Origin: CAVVEC01 sp963747105
GTDB taxonomy: Bacteria; Acidobacteriota; Terriglobia; Terriglobales; Acidobacteriaceae
Assembly (NCBI GenBank): GCA_963747105.1
Contig: CAVVEC010000007.1
Coordinates: 463,589 to 527,588, forward strand
Length of the DNA stretch: 64,000 nucleotides
Reading direction: 5' to 3'
Every line of letters starts with the position of its first letter. The stretch's first letter is position 1. Position numbers and translations under genes: made by a program. The notes under the pieces were generated by a model. The model searched no databases. It saw nothing but the letters and a program-made list of their open reading frames with translations, and was not told where the DNA came from. Positions 62,370 to 64,000 of the stretch are shown piece by piece.

Positions 62370-63469
62370 ATGAAGAAGATTAGCACCGCAGCGGCAAAGG
62401 ATGGAAAAATTGAAGGTCAGAAACTGACGATCGGGCTGGACCTGGGAGATCGATCGAGCTGGTATTGCGTTCTGAATGAGGCGGGGGAAGTAGTTCTGGA
62501 ACAAAAGCTGAGCACGACGCCGAAGGCAATGAAGGAAGTTTTCGGCGGGATGCCGCGCAGCCGGGTCGCACTGGAAACGGGGATGCATTCGCCGTGGGTG
62601 AGCCGGCTGTTGAGCGAGTTGGGGCACGAAGTGATCGTGGCGCATGCCCGCAACGTGCGCTTGATCGGGGAGAGTCGCAGAAAGGATGATCGGTTCGATG
62701 CCCGAACGCTGGCTCGGCTGGCGAGAATCGATCCGCAGCTGTTGGGGCCGGTGAAACATCGCAGCGAAAAGCGCAAGCGGATCTGACGGTCATCCGGGCG
62801 CGAGCAGGACTGGTGCGAGCGCGGACGTCGCTGATCAATACAGCGCGCGGACTGACGAAGTCGTACGGCGAACGGTTGCGCGGGTGCAACCCGCGGAAGA
62901 TGAACCCGGAAAAGGCCCAGGGGCTGAGTCCGGAGTTGCAGATCGCGCTCCAGCCGTTGCTGGATGAGATCGAATCGCTCAGCGAACGCATCCGCGAATA
63001 CAACGAGCGGATCAAGCAAGTGGCCAGGAGAGTTACCCGGAGGTGGCTCGGCTGAAACAGGTGAAAGGGGTCGGAACGCTGATCGCGCTGACCTACGTGC
63101 TAACGCTGGAAGATCCACGTCGTTTTCGCAAGAGCCGCGACGTGGGTTGTTATCTTGGGCTACGACCCGGGCGGCAGAAACTCGGGGCAGAGCGAGCCGC
63201 AGCTCCACATCAGCAAGGAAGGAGATCCCTATCTAAGAACGATGATGGTGCAGGGCGCGCACCACATTCTGGGGCCGTTCGGAGCGGACAGCGATCTGCG
63301 ACGTTGGGGTCTGAAACTGGCCGAGCGAGGAGGAAAGAATGGGAAGAAACGAGCGGTGATGGCGGTGGCGCGAAAGTTGGCCGTCCTGCTGCATCGACTG
63401 TGGGTGAGCGGAGAAACTTACGAGCCGCTGCGCAACCAGCACGTGTGCATTACCGCAGCCGCGTATTAG
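62370..63469 (+). pseudogene. IS110-family transposase, interrupted by three frameshifts
   Basis: Part 1 (62370 to about 62775) has the DEDD-type N-terminus: I-G-L-D-L-G-D-R-S-S-W-Y, V-A-L-E-T-G-M-H-S-P-W-V and D-D-R-F-D-A-R-T-L-A. Part 2 has the coiled coil (S-L-I-N-T-A-R-G-L-T-K-S-Y-G). Part 3 starts L-K-Q-V-K-G-V-G-T-L-I-A-L-T-Y and part 4 has S-E-P-Q-L-H-I-S-K-E-G-D-P-Y-L-R and R-G-G-K-N-G-K-K-R. Breaks lie near 62775, 63035 and 63170. The serine-type C-terminal domain is otherwise complete. AAAGGAGA precedes the ATG. Confidence 0.88.
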
Positions 63470-63888
63470 ATCCAGGATTAGAAAAAGCAGGCGAGAAGTC
63501 CAAATCCAACCGCCGAGTTCCGGTGACTGCGATAATCGCCTGGCCCAACCTCCCTGTTAAAGACGGAAGAGAGGTCGAAAATCAGGTGGCAGCACCGACT
63601 GAAACGAGAACGCCCAACTGGCACCGAGCGAACATCGCTCAACGAAGAGTGCGGATGGAAGGATGGCGGCAGTAGGAGGGCGGAAAGCGGGCTTTGGGCA
63701 ACGCGACCAGACAGAGTCAGAGGGTCGGCTTTCTTTCTTCCGGCGGAATGGTGGCCGAGCGGTCTTCGCCGTCAAGGGTTCGCTGGCGCCGCAAAGAACG
63801 CGCCCTTGACCGCTCCGGGCCGCCCGGCAAACCGCTCCGCCATGAAGGAAAGAAAGAGAGAAAAACAAGCAAGATCCCACTTGACACC
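63470..63888 (+). ncRNA. Long 3' non-coding end of the IS1111-like element, candidate guide-RNA locus
   Basis: About 420 bases without credible coding sequence between the transposase stop and the right inverted repeat. IS110-family elements encode a bridge/seek RNA in a non-coding end; in the IS1111 subgroup this is the 3' side. The segment contains several short complementary pairs such as CCGCCGAG... and GCGGTC...GACCGC. No RNA fold was computed, so this is an inference from the element type. Confidence 0.35.
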
Positions 63889-64000
63889 GACCGGCCTTCT
63901 CATGGAAGGCGATTACACTCAAAACCCCCTCGTTCGGGGTCAAAATCGGTGTAAACTCTCCCGGTTTCCGGCCAGCAACCACGGTAGAGAAAAGCAATAC

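Larger units (their letters stand above)
62286..63903. mobile_element. IS110-family (IS1111-like) insertion element with inverted ends
   Basis: Bounded by ATGAGAAAGCCGGTC (62286-62300) and its inverted copy GACCGGCCTTCTCAT (63889-63903), which match at 14 of 15 positions. Contains one transposase, broken. About 430 bases at the 3' end are non-coding. Sub-terminal inverted repeats and a long 3' non-coding end are features of the IS1111 subgroup; classic IS110 lacks such repeats. Confidence 0.65.

Overview
The window looks like a chromosomal segment of an Acidobacteriota (Terriglobia-type) genome, possibly an assembled environmental one. Reasons: a VWFA-related Acidobacterial-domain protein, an Oar-like TonB receptor with an N-terminal carboxypeptidase-regulatory fold, GloVer tandem-repeat secreted proteins, a DUF2934 protein, a GC-rich sequence, and many short dispersed palindromic repeats of the kind that litter these genomes. 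No ribosomal RNA or CRISPR array is visible. Two intact tRNAs (Pro-CGG, Glu-CTC) and half of a second tRNA-Glu are present.

Layout. 0-12.5 kb: start of hfq (minus, cut by the window edge), a PuuD-like membrane protein, DUF309, a DegT-type aminotransferase, a membrane protein with an HEGLGH motif, an SH3 lipoprotein, ada, a CBM9-like protein, a zinc-ribbon protein, tatA, a DUF481 outer-membrane protein, and an operon of nagA plus a glutaminase-less GlmS-type isomerase. 12.7-17.5 kb: tRNA-Pro, two tandem GloVer paralogs with duplicated upstream regions, and a frame-broken ECF sigma factor carrying a C-terminal zinc-finger domain. 17.5-24 kb: TlpA thioredoxin and a beheaded rhodanese facing a beheaded TolC, then an RND membrane-fusion protein, an RND pump, DUF2892 and a 29-residue membrane peptide. 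24-34.7 kb: a frame-broken delta-60 repeat gene, the Oar-like receptor, a two-gene ABC exporter and a beta-propeller protein. 34.7-36.4 kb: a compact three-gene cassette of unknown function and a decayed IS1-like transposase. 36.7-49.3 kb: SpoIVB-type S55 protease, VWFA protein, ZIP transporter, YchF-like NTPase, DUF4149, MoxR, HtpX and a minimal cytochrome c maturation cluster (ccmF, ccmH and two small partners). 49.4-56.7 kb: a receiver-only response regulator, DUF2934, then the SOS-mutasome operon imuA-imuB-dnaE2.

56.9-60.8 kb is a foreign-looking island. It begins at a tRNA-Glu cut exactly at the 3' edge of its anticodon loop, carries an intact tRNA-Glu, an LmbU-like regulator, a divergent DNA polymerase III beta-clamp (DnaN) homolog and a repeat-containing protein. 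It is followed by a third, decayed GloVer copy and a frame-broken IS110/IS1111-type element with near-perfect inverted repeats and a long 3' non-coding end.

The most unusual observations are: (1) dispersed intergenic repeats that have become in-frame coding sequence in imuA, imuB and dnaE2; (2) the DnaN-like clamp on a tRNA-associated island; (3) the tRNA-Glu split at its anticodon loop; (4) the GATase-less GlmS beside NagA; (5) the three-gene cassette at 34.7-35.9 kb; and (6) the IS1111-like 3' end that may encode a guide RNA. Several genes (sigma factor, delta-60, dnaE2, GloVer copy 3, IS110) carry frameshifts, so either real decay or indel errors in the assembly must be considered.
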